Below are positions 26,821-33,611 of a DNA stretch of 35,991 nucleotides, piece after piece (positions within the stretch are counted from its first letter, which is position 1; every line of letters starts with the position of its first letter). The translations under genes were made by a program, and so were the position numbers. The notes beneath the pieces are model-generated. The model worked only from the letters and a program-made list of their open reading frames with translations. It did not search any database and had not been told where the DNA came from. This stretch comes from Mucilaginibacter sp. (lineage in GTDB: Bacteria > Bacteroidota > Bacteroidia > Sphingobacteriales > Sphingobacteriaceae), in contig NZ_JAQBOI010000130.1 in NCBI RefSeq assembly GCF_028288105.1, positions 1 through 35,991 of the forward strand, read 5' to 3'.

Positions 26821-27348
26821 TCAATAATCGGCAAGTACAATGATGTTATTGCTAATAGGCGATATTTTTTCAAGTCCGTTTAAAAAGCCAAGGCCTACCA
26901 CAAAAGTAAAACCTGCTACATGGCCGCCCATATCCTGTATCAGTTCGCTGGTGGCGGTTACGGTGCCTCCTGTTGCAAGCAAGTCATCGTGAATAAGTAT
27001 ATGGTCGCCGGGGTTAAAGGCATCAGTATGGATCTCTATTGTGGCCGTACCGTACTCCAGTTCATAAACTTTCTGATTAACAGTATGGGGCAGCTTCCCA
27101 GCCTTACGCACCGGGATAAATGGCACTCCCAATTTGGTAGCCAGTGTTAAACCAAATAAAAAGCCACGGCTCTCAATTCCTGCTATGGCATCAATGTGCA
27201 TACCCTGCAGTTTTTCTAAAAACGCATCGGTAATTTTTGTACAAAGGATGGGGTCTTTTAGTATCGGGGTGATATCTTTAAAAATAACACCCGGTTTTGG
27301 AAAATCATGTATATCGCGGATAGCGGTTTTAATTTGCTGCTCTATCAT
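26821..27348 (-). CDS. apt: Adenine phosphoribosyltransferase
   Basis: 175 residues, the usual length. Converts adenine plus phosphoribosyl pyrophosphate to AMP in the cytoplasm (purine salvage). The diphosphate-binding motif ILIHDDLLATGGT (117-129), the ESRGF segment (59-63) and FKDITPIL (23-30) are all typical of Apt. The ATG overlaps the stop of the upstream helix-hairpin-helix gene by 4 bases (ATGA), so the two are translationally coupled. A strong terminator follows. Confidence 0.96.
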   Translation of the reverse strand: MIEQQIKTAIRDIHDFPKPGVIFKDITPILKDPILCTKITDAFLEKLQGMHIDAIAGIESRGFLFGLTLATKLGVPFIPVRKAGKLPHTVNQKVYELEYGTATIEIHTDAFNPGDHILIHDDLLATGGTVTATSELIQDMGGHVAGFTFVVGLGFLNGLEKISPISNNIIVLADY

Positions 27349-28187
27349 TTAAAAACTAAATAAGGCTCAATTTTACGCAAAATTCCATCATCTATAATGG
27401 CAATGTTTTCAATATCGGCGATAGAGGCGTAGTTGCCGTGCTGTTTACGGTACTCAATAATGGCATTTACCTGTTTATAGTCCAGATAAGGCATTAACCT
27501 TAGTTTGTCAAAAGTAATGGTGTTAATGTTTATTCTACGGATGCGGCTGGCATCTACCTTTAGTTGGGCTTTTATCTCGTCGTATTTCAATTCATCTAAG
27601 CCATACACTTCTCTCAATTGCTCTTTAGATACAAAACCGCCCAACCTTTCGCGATAGTAAATGATGCGTTTGGCAAAGCCCGGGCCTATACCCTCCACAA
27701 TTGTAAGCTTTGCAGAATCTGCCGAGTTTAATTCCACTACAACATTATCTGCTGCCTTCTCTTCGGCGATAATAATGAACGGTGCCAGGCGGGCATAGTC
27801 AACCTTGGTAAGGCCATAGATCTTTTGCAGATCTTCCGCTTTGCGGAATCTGCCCCCTTTTGTGGTATAGTTTTTAATAATAGCTGCCTGCTTTGCGGTT
27901 AAGCCAAGCTTTTGCCAGTCGGCTACCGTTGAAGTATTGGGGTTAAACTTGAACAGTGCAACGTTTTGGGCTTTGCCGCCGTCACTTAATTGATTTGCCT
28001 GCGGATTGGCCTTGTTCAATTGCGCTACAGCGGCATTAAACTCTGTAACGTTTATTGTATTATCTTTGTGAAACCTCTGATAAGCGCAGGGAGCAGCCAA
28101 AACCAGTGCTATTAATACAAGCAGCACTACCATGCCGTTCCATTCTTTTTTAGTAAGGGACATGTAATTTTTGAACTGCGTTTTCAT
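27345..28187 (-). CDS. ComEA-like helix-hairpin-helix DNA-binding protein
   Basis: 280 residues from the ATG at 28187; a TTG two codons further up is possible but less likely. After a short basic N-terminus there is one membrane helix (about 17-38), then repeated helix-hairpin-helix segments: LGLTAKQAAIIKNY, LTIVEGIGPGFAKRIIYYRE and RLMPYLDYKQVNAIIEY. In ComEA proteins these bind incoming DNA non-specifically during natural transformation; in Bacteroidota such proteins are widespread and their role is less certain. It carries several HhH units where ComEA usually has one pair. It is coupled to apt and diverges from the acyltransferase gene. Confidence 0.82.
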   Translation of the reverse strand: MKTQFKNYMSLTKKEWNGMVVLLVLIALVLAAPCAYQRFHKDNTINVTEFNAAVAQLNKANPQANQLSDGGKAQNVALFKFNPNTSTVADWQKLGLTAKQAAIIKNYTTKGGRFRKAEDLQKIYGLTKVDYARLAPFIIIAEEKAADNVVVELNSADSAKLTIVEGIGPGFAKRIIYYRERLGGFVSKEQLREVYGLDELKYDEIKAQLKVDASRIRRININTITFDKLRLMPYLDYKQVNAIIEYRKQHGNYASIADIENIAIIDDGILRKIEPYLVFK

Positions 28188-28251
28188 TATCAACAGGCTA
28201 ATAAGCCGTTAAATTAATAAATTTCGAGACTTTTACTGCGTTAAATACAGC

Positions 28252-30006
28252 ATGAAAATAATAACCACCGAAGAGTTTGCCAAAGCCACCAAACTGGACA
28301 CCCTCAAAATGCCCGGATTAGCTTCCATGTTAATGGAGCTGATGAAAATAAACCAGGTGAACGAACTTTTCGCGCAGGCACAGCCTAAGCAGGGCCCCGA
28401 ATTTGTTGACGCTATTTTAAAAGGTTGTGGTATCGAGATTGAATTTGACGAGCGCGAGCTGAGGCACATCCCAAAAGACGGCGCTTTCATCGCGATAGCC
28501 AATCACCCCTATGGTGGTATTGAGGGGTTAATCCTGCTTAAAATACTCACCATGGCAAGGCCCGATGCCAAGCTGATGGCCAACTTCCTGCTGAAAAAGA
28601 TCCCTAACCTGAGCGAATACTTTATAGCCGTGAACCCATTTGAGAACGTGGAGCATTCATCCAGCATCAGCGGATTGAAGAACACCCTCGAATTACTGAA
28701 CAACGGCACCCCTATTGGCATTTTCCCGGCGGGAGAGGTATCTACCTTTAAACTGGAGAAAAGAGAGGTTACAGACCGCCTATGGCACCCTGTTGTGGGT
28801 AAGATCATCGCAAAAGCTAAAGTACCTGTTGTGCCCATATACTTCCATGGCAACAACGGCTTGTTGTTTAACCTGCTGAGCATGATACACCCTGCCCTGC
28901 GCACCGCTAAGCTGCCTTCTGAGCTATTTAATAAACAAGGCCAAACCATTAAGCTGCGTATTGGCAAACCTATTAAGGTTGAAGATATCCCCGACAATAC
29001 TAACAGCGCCAAAATATTGAACTTCCTTCGCGCCAAAACCTATGCCCTTGGTGCCGGTTTGGATGAAGAGAAGAAATTATTTAACCCGCGTAATTTATTC
29101 AAGATCAAGAAACTGCCCGAAGCGATAGTACCCGAAACGTTTTCCGATAAACTGGAAAAGGAAGTTGACCTGCTTCGTGAGAATTATAAAGTTTGGACCG
29201 AGAAGAACTACGAGGTATACATCTGCCCTACTTCGCAGATACCCTGCATCATTCGCGAGATAGGTCGTTTACGCGAAATAACCTTTAGGGCTGTCGGCGA
29301 AGGCACCAACAAAGCTACCGACCTTGACGAATACGATATTTACTATCACCACCTGTTTATTTGGGATACCGATGCCAAAATGATAGTTGGCGCTTACCGT
29401 ATTGGTTTGGGCGATGAAATATTTTATGGCGTTGGTAAAAAAGGCTTTTACATAAACGAATTATTTAAGCTTAAAGAGCAGTTTACCCCCGTATTAAAGA
29501 AAAGCCTTGAGCTGGGCCGTTCATGGATCCGTAAGGAATATCAAATGAAACCCCTGCCCCTGTTCCTCCTTTGGAAAGGCATACTGAAGTTTGTAATTGA
29601 TAACCCACGTTACCGTTATTTAATAGGCCCGGTGAGTATCAGTAATTCCTTCTCCCAGTTCTCCAAATCGCTTATTGTAGATTACATAAACCGCAACCAC
29701 TTTGACCACGAGATGGCGCAGTATGTAAAGCCACGTAAGAAATTCAAGGTGAATTTGGAGAATATTGACACCGACCTGCTGCTATCAGGCGGGGATACCT
29801 TTAAAGGCCTCGATAACCTGATATCTGAAGTGGAAACGCATAACATGAAAGTGCCGGTATTGCTTCGCCAGTATCTTGCCCTTAACGCCCATATCATCAG
29901 CTTTAATATCGACCCTAAATTTGCCGATTGCCTTGATGGTTTCCTTGTTTTGGATCTTGAAAAGGTACCGCAGGATATATTAGAGAAATTAGGGAAGAAC
30001 CTATAA
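28252..30006 (+). CDS. Bifunctional OlsF-like acyltransferase (PlsC-type + GNAT-type)
   Basis: 584 residues with two acyltransferase regions. The N-terminal half (about 70-270) is PlsC-like: ANHPYGGIEG (83-92), with the acyltransferase His85 followed by Glu91 (spacing and residue unlike the classic H-x4-D), and FPAGEVS (157-163) in place of FPEGTRS. The C-terminal half (about 310-510) is GNAT/hemolysin-like: IIREIGRLREITFRAVGEG, DLDEYDIYYHHLFIWD and IVGAYRIG. This two-domain order is that of OlsF, which makes ornithine-type aminolipids by N- and then O-acylation and is known from Serratia and Bacteroidota. The amino acid headgroup (ornithine, glycine or other) cannot be told. It is a single gene with a TAAATTTC -7-like box at 28218-28225. 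Confidence 0.8.
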   Translation: MKIITTEEFAKATKLDTLKMPGLASMLMELMKINQVNELFAQAQPKQGPEFVDAILKGCGIEIEFDERELRHIPKDGAFIAIANHPYGGIEGLILLKILTMARPDAKLMANFLLKKIPNLSEYFIAVNPFENVEHSSSISGLKNTLELLNNGTPIGIFPAGEVSTFKLEKREVTDRLWHPVVGKIIAKAKVPVVPIYFHGNNGLLFNLLSMIHPALRTAKLPSELFNKQGQTIKLRIGKPIKVEDIPDNTNSAKILNFLRAKTYALGAGLDEEKKLFNPRNLFKIKKLPEAIVPETFSDKLEKEVDLLRENYKVWTEKNYEVYICPTSQIPCIIREIGRLREITFRAVGEGTNKATDLDEYDIYYHHLFIWDTDAKMIVGAYRIGLGDEIFYGVGKKGFYINELFKLKEQFTPVLKKSLELGRSWIRKEYQMKPLPLFLLWKGILKFVIDNPRYRYLIGPVSISNSFSQFSKSLIVDYINRNHFDHEMAQYVKPRKKFKVNLENIDTDLLLSGGDTFKGLDNLISEVETHNMKVPVLLRQYLALNAHIISFNIDPKFADCLDGFLVLDLEKVPQDILEKLGKNL

Positions 30007-30057
30007 CCGGGATTAAGCAGATTTTATTGATTAAGGGATTTTGATTTGCGTTTTAAC

Positions 30058-30163
30058 CTTGCGCTCGTCTGTGACGAGTGCATACGCTGCATTGCGTCTG
30101 CGACGCACCCCGGGCGATGTAATCGCGAAACCAAGTTAAGCACTCGTCACAGACGAGCGCAAG
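30058..30163. repeat. Long inverted repeat A (REP-like, two perfect arms)
   Basis: Arms at 30058-30081 and 30140-30163 are exact reverse complements over 24 bases, 58 bases apart. Each arm holds its own small hairpin (CTCGTC-TGT-GACGAG). Between them lie TGCGTC-TGC-GACGCA and GCGAT-GTA-ATCGC hairpins. The whole could fold into a branched structure or a cruciform. Confidence 0.88.
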
Positions 30164-30272
30164 AGAAACTACATTATAGTCTATATTGCCTGTGCCGGGT
30201 TTGGATTAAATGGTGACATTATTTCGTCAGCACCTTAATTTTTAAATTACTTATTATCAGTTATTTAATTAC

Positions 30273-30306
30273 GTTCACGATGGTGTTCACGGCCGTGAAC
30301 GTGAAC
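30273..30306. repeat. Palindrome with four GTTCAC/GTGAAC half-sites
   Basis: GTTCAC at 30273 and 30285, then GTGAAC at 30295 and 30301. The middle two make a perfect 16-base palindrome (GTTCACGGCCGTGAAC, 30285-30300). It looks like an array of protein-binding half-sites, but it lies between convergent genes and not in front of one. Confidence 0.65.
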
Positions 30307-30316
30307 ACTTGCGCCA

Positions 30317-30358
30317 TTTACTAACGAATTGTCACCGTTTACTAACGAATTGTCACCG
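30317..30358. repeat. 21-base direct tandem repeat, two perfect copies
   Basis: A 21-base unit beginning TTTACTAACG and ending TTGTCACCG occurs at 30317-30337 and 30338-30358 with no mismatch or spacer. No coding frame uses it. Confidence 0.85.
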
Positions 30359-30382
30359 TTACCAGCCACAAATGCACAAACA

Positions 30383-30507
30383 TCATTGCCGTCAGCTTTA
30401 GCTGACGGATAACCAGCATGCATTTGGCTTTAGCCTAAATAGCGGATAATTTGGCTGAGCCGGGCTTTTCTATCTTATATTCCGTCAGCTAAAGCTGGCG
30501 GCAATGA
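30383..30507. repeat. Long inverted repeat B (REP-like)
   Basis: Arms at 30383-30409 and 30481-30507 are reverse complements over 27 bases with one mismatch. Each arm folds on itself (GTCAGC-TTTA-GCTGAC). A third hairpin (GGCT-TT-AGCC, 30426-30435) lies between. The sequence differs from repeat A, so at least two repeat families are present. Confidence 0.85.
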
Positions 30508-30526
30508 ATTGATAGATCGGCATACA

Positions 30527-31066
30527 CTAATACCTCAATCCAAACCTCTTAGTAAGCGAATACAACACCCATAGCGGGGTTATAGGCAACAGCTTGGTAT
30601 CATCATTAAATGAGGCTTCTTTGCCTTCTATTTTGCCGCCTATAAATTGGCCTGCCAAGCCTGCAAAAAGCACCACAACGCTTACCATTGCCAATGGCGG
30701 GCCACCGGCTTTTTCATAAAGTTCCAGCTGCATTACGCCATAGCTTAAACCAAACAGCAGAAATAGCGCGAAGTATGATAACAACGGCGATAGCTTTAAG
30801 TAGTAATACATGGCAAAAGCAATTACAAACGATGCCCAGTTAAAATAGCCGTTGTATTTACCAATAAGCTCGATATGCGGAAAAGGCAGCGCCCATGCCA
30901 TACCTAATAAGCCCAGCACCATAACCGGTACAAAAAACCAATGCAGCAACCTGTTGGTTGGGTTTTGGTGACTGGCATCTAAACGGTTAAAGTAAACGTC
31001 TATCTTACGTTGCCCCGGCTTGTTTGCCGTTGTGGTTTTGGTGGTTGGTTGATGTTGCTTACCCAT
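30527..31066 (-). CDS. Mpo1-like (DUF962) membrane protein
   Basis: 179 residues with about four membrane helices. The N-terminal signature YFNRLDASHQNPTNRLLHWF (25-44), with His33 and His42, matches the DUF962 family, whose yeast member Mpo1 is an iron-dependent dioxygenase acting on 2-hydroxy fatty acids made during phytosphingosine breakdown. The first 20 residues are polar and Thr/Lys-rich and look like a cytoplasmic tail. Since related bacteria contain 2-hydroxylated, sphingolipid-linked fatty acids, the same reaction is plausible but unproven. It lies downstream of rny, separated by an intrinsic terminator, so it may be a separate unit despite the 56-base gap. Confidence 0.8.
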   Translation of the reverse strand: MGKQHQPTTKTTTANKPGQRKIDVYFNRLDASHQNPTNRLLHWFFVPVMVLGLLGMAWALPFPHIELIGKYNGYFNWASFVIAFAMYYYLKLSPLLSYFALFLLFGLSYGVMQLELYEKAGGPPLAMVSVVVLFAGLAGQFIGGKIEGKEASFNDDTKLLPITPLWVLYSLTKRFGLRY

Positions 31067-31079
31067 TAGGAAATAAAAA

Positions 31080-31104
31080 AGCCCCCTCCGTTATAGAGAG
31101 GGCT
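31080..31104 (-). terminator. Intrinsic terminator of rny
   Basis: A 9-base stem (AGCCCCCTC / GAGAGGGCT, one mismatch) with a 7-base loop; on the minus strand it is followed by a run of T (GCTTTTTTATT). It lies 19 bases after the rny stop. Confidence 0.78.
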
Positions 31105-31122
31105 TGTGTAAAGCTGTTAAAA

Positions 31123-32688
31123 TTATTTAGCAAACGCTACCGAACGGGTTTCCCTTATAACGGTAACTTTTATCTGACCCGGATAGGTCATTTCTGTTTG
31201 TATACGGTTTGATATATCTGCCGCCAATATTTCTGATTGCGCGTCTGAGATCTTTTCGCTTTCTACAACAACACGCAATTCGCGGCCTGCCTGTATAGCG
31301 AAGGTTTTTTCGACACCAGGATACGATAAAGCAAGCTCCTCAAGCTCTTTTAATCGCTTGATATAACTTTCTACCACCTCGCGGCGTGCACCCGGTCTTG
31401 CGCCTGATATAGCGTCACACACCTGTATGATTGGTGATAGCATTGATGTCATTTCCACTTCATCGTGGTGGGCGCCTATGGCATTACATACTTCAGGGTG
31501 TTCTTTATATTTTTCGGCAAGCTGCATACCCAAAATAGCGTGTGGCAGTTCGGGGTTATCATCAGGCACTTTACCAATATCGTGCAGTAAGCCTGCACGT
31601 TTGGCCAGTTTCACGTTTAAGCCCAACTCTGCCGCCATTGTAGCGCAGAAGTTTGCCACTTCGCGCGAGTGCTGCAACAGGTTTTGCCCGTACGATGAAC
31701 GGTAACGCATACGGCCTACCATCCTTATCAGTTCGGGATGCAAACCGGTGATACCTAAATCGATTACGGTACGCTCGCCTATCTCAACAATTTCTTCTTC
31801 AATTTGCTTTTTGGTTTTGGCAACAACCTCTTCAATACGGGCGGGGTGTATGCGTCCGTCTGTTACCAGGCGGTGCATAGCCAAACGGGCAATCTCCCTA
31901 CGAACAGGGTCGAAACCTGACAGGATAATTGCTTCTGGGGTATCATCTACAATAATTTCGATACCGGTTGCTGCTTCCAGCGCACGGATGTTACGACCTT
32001 CGCGACCAATGATACGGCCCTTTATCTCATCATTCTCGATGTTGAAGATAGATACCGTGTTCTCAATAGCACTCTCGGTAGCGGTACGCTGTATGGTTTG
32101 GATAACTATTTTCTTAGCCTCTTTGGTAGCGGTTAGCTTGGCTTCGTCAACAATATCTTTTATTTGCGCCATGGCCTTGCTGCGTGCTTCTTCGCGCAGG
32201 TTATCTACCAATTGGTTTTTAGCATCTTCTGCACTTAGGCCCGCAATGGTTTCCAACTGTTGTACATGCTGATTCTTCAGGATATCAACCTCCTCTTGTT
32301 TCTTAACAAGAATATCGGTTTGGGTTTCCAGTTTCTTACGCGCGTTATCCAGTTCAGCTTCCTTACGGTTCATGTTCTCCAGCTTCTGGTTAAAAGATTG
32401 CTCTTTTTGTTTGATGCCGTTCTCGCGCTGATTTAATACGTTGTTTTTAGCGTTTACTTCCTGCTCATGCTCGGCTTTCATCTGCAAAAACTTCTCTTTT
32501 GCTTCCAGCTGCCTGTTCTTTTTTAATATTTCGGCGTTGTTCTCTGCATCCTTTAATATCTTCTTTACTTTATTTTGTGCCGATACTTCCTGGTCTTTAA
32601 AGAGCTTACGTAGCAGGAAACGCCCTATGACTATTCCCGTCGGGACGCCCATAAGCACCCCGATAATGATGTATAATATACTGTTCAT
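31123..32688 (-). CDS. rny: Ribonuclease Y
   Basis: 521 residues, normal for RNase Y, the membrane-tethered endonuclease that starts mRNA decay. Visible in order: an N-terminal membrane helix (about 3-24), a long charged coiled coil (about 40-200), a KH RNA-binding domain (about 214-275, [10 protein letters not shown] at 224-233), and an HD metal-dependent phosphohydrolase domain with His340 and the His369-Asp370 pair in [11 protein letters not shown]. It follows zapA on the same strand across 226 bases that carry a candidate 6S RNA. Start at the ATG 32688-32686. Confidence 0.97.
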   Translation of the reverse strand: MNSILYIIIGVLMGVPTGIVIGRFLLRKLFKDQEVSAQNKVKKILKDAENNAEILKKNRQLEAKEKFLQMKAEHEQEVNAKNNVLNQRENGIKQKEQSFNQKLENMNRKEAELDNARKKLETQTDILVKKQEEVDILKNQHVQQLETIAGLSAEDAKNQLVDNLREEARSKAMAQIKDIVDEAKLTATKEAKKIVIQTIQRTATESAIENTVSIFNIENDEIKGRIIGREGRNIRALEAATGIEIIVDDTPEAIILSGFDPVRREIARLAMHRLVTDGRIHPARIEEVVAKTKKQIEEEIVEIGERTVIDLGITGLHPELIRMVGRMRYRSSYGQNLLQHSREVANFCATMAAELGLNVKLAKRAGLLHDIGKVPDDNPELPHAILGMQLAEKYKEHPEVCNAIGAHHDEVEMTSMLSPIIQVCDAISGARPGARREVVESYIKRLKELEELALSYPGVEKTFAIQAGRELRVVVESEKISDAQSEILAADISNRIQTEMTYPGQIKVTVIRETRSVAFAK

Positions 32689-32750
32689 TGGTTATTTAGG
32701 TTATATATAATAAAAAAACCGCAACTAAACTTCTAAGTGTCATGTATTGT

Positions 32751-32850
32751 TAAAACTTCTTGCCGGATGGAGTGGATCACGGGTTACCGTTAAATCACGA
32801 TCAACGCATGCCTCTTTGTAATCCGAAGATATTGAAGCGTTAAGTTTTTA
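32751..32850 (-). ncRNA. ssrS: Candidate 6S RNA (6S-Flavo type)
   Basis: The gap between zapA and rny is 226 bases and about 100 of them can fold into one long interrupted rod on the minus strand: AAAACTT/AAGTTTT at the base, CTTCGGAT with ATCCG-GC-AAG, a wide central bubble, GATC/GATC, and ACGG-TAAC-CCGT at the tip. A rod with a central bubble is the 6S RNA shape, which binds RNA polymerase by mimicking open promoter DNA. The length is near that of the flavobacterial 6S family, and zapA is the neighbour of 6S in E. coli. A -7-like box (TAAGTTTC, 32856-32863) sits just upstream and would start transcription at about 32850. Folded by eye only; another small RNA or a structured rny leader are alternatives. 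Confidence 0.5.
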
Positions 32851-32865
32851 ATAGTGAAACTTAAA

Positions 32866-32883
32866 ATTTAACTGCGGTTAAAT
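32866..32883 (-). terminator. Weak hairpin after zapA
   Basis: ATTTAAC-TGCG-GTTAAAT is a perfect 7-base stem with a 4-base loop, followed on the minus strand by TTTTAAG. It may end zapA transcription ahead of the candidate 6S RNA. AT-rich and therefore weak. Confidence 0.35.
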
Positions 32884-32914
32884 CTTAAAATGCTCTGTTA
32901 TATGTGTAAGAACG

Positions 32915-33208
32915 TTATTGTTTCGAAAAAAAATCTGACAGTAAATGATCTAACTGATAAACCTTTTCTGCTACCTCGGTATCATCCGTAGTAACTTTCT
33001 TATCCGCCTTTAATGACGATGTTGCATAATGCAGCACACACATCGAAAGCAAATCTTGTTTATCCCTAACCGCGTAATTTTCCTGGTATTCCTTTATACG
33101 GTCATTGATCAGCTTAGCTGCCCTTCTTATTATTTCCTCTTCTTCCATGTTTACCTTCAACGGGTAAACTCTGTCAGCAATATTTATTTTTATTGAGATT
33201 TCTCCCAT
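32915..33208 (-). CDS. zapA: Cell division protein ZapA
   Basis: 97 residues from the ATG at 33208 (MGEISIKINIAD). A GTG 12 bases upstream would add four residues; I prefer the ATG because AGAAAAG sits at a better distance from it. ZapA binds and cross-links FtsZ filaments at midcell. The family pattern is clear: N-terminal beta-strands (ISIKINIADRVYPLKV), EEEEIIRRAAKLINDRIKEYQ, and a C-terminal dimerising coiled coil. It follows the small coiled-coil gene by about 21 bases, so the two are likely one unit. Confidence 0.88.
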   Translation of the reverse strand: MGEISIKINIADRVYPLKVNMEEEEIIRRAAKLINDRIKEYQENYAVRDKQDLLSMCVLHYATSSLKADKKVTTDDTEVAEKVYQLDHLLSDFFSKQ

Positions 33209-33229
33209 TGAGCTGTTCACTTTTCTGCA

Positions 33230-33520
33230 TTACTTTTTAAGCAATACAATGCACTTATCTATTTCTTGCACAAAGTCGTTAATTTTTTGCTTAATGTCAA
33301 CACTTTTTTCATTTGTTTCTGAAAACGACTTTGCAAGCTTCAATACACGAAGCTTTTCTTCCAGGTCTTTTGTCTTGTTTGTACTGGCTTTCAGGGCCAC
33401 ATTTAACGCCTCACTTTCCAGCTTCAGCAAATCATTTTCTTCCTGCAACGCAGCACAAAGCTCAATTAACCGCTCTGTTTTTTCTACAACTTTATTTAAT
33501 TGTTCTGCTACTGAGGCCAT
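33230..33520 (-). CDS. Small coiled-coil protein upstream of zapA
   Basis: 96 residues, almost wholly predicted coiled coil from heptad leucines and charges (LNKVVEKTERLIELCAALQE, ENDLLKLESEALN, KDLEEKLRVLKLAK). No signal or membrane segment. Its size, shape and position directly before zapA suggest a division-linked partner with ZapB-like character, but I see no sequence motif that proves homology to ZapB. Start at the ATG 33520-33518; the pheT stop lies 91 bases upstream with a hairpin between. Confidence 0.75.
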   Translation of the reverse strand: MASVAEQLNKVVEKTERLIELCAALQEENDLLKLESEALNVALKASTNKTKDLEEKLRVLKLAKSFSETNEKSVDIKQKINDFVQEIDKCIVLLKK

Positions 33521-33553
33521 TGTTAGTTAGTGATTTTACAATTGTGATTTAGC

Positions 33554-33598
33554 GAATTAGTGATTTAGTGATTTCTTTATTCACTAATTCACTAATTC
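33554..33598. repeat. AT-rich inverted repeat between pheT and the coiled-coil gene
   Basis: 18-base arms (33554-33571 and 33581-33598) pair with one mismatch around a 9-base loop. The arms are built from repeats of AGTGA-ATT/TTT and further copies of GTGATTT run on to about 33528. It may end pheT transcription, although no clean T-run follows on the minus strand. Confidence 0.7.
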
Positions 33599-33611
33599 AG
33601 TCCCTCAATAA

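Larger units (their letters stand above)
30007..30526. other. Repeat-rich region between convergent genes
   Basis: 520 bases without a credible gene. It contains two long inverted repeats, several small hairpins, a 16-base palindrome with extra half-sites and a 21-base tandem duplication, listed separately. It separates the plus-strand acyltransferase from the minus-strand Mpo1-like gene, so the hairpins may also end transcription from both sides. Confidence 0.8.

Noticed and set aside
28509..29036. 175-residue minus-strand open frame
   Set aside because: Antisense shadow of the OlsF-like acyltransferase.
30058..30507. Insertion sequence or transposon ends
   Set aside because: The inverted arms enclose less than 130 bases with no transposase frame and no target-site duplication I could see.
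30007..30526. CRISPR array
   Set aside because: Direct repeats occur only twice, are perfectly adjacent with no spacers, and the rest are inverted repeats; no cas gene is nearby.
31748..32272. 174-residue plus-strand open frame
   Set aside because: Antisense to the KH and coiled-coil parts of ribonuclease Y; Ser/Ile-rich shadow composition and no domain.
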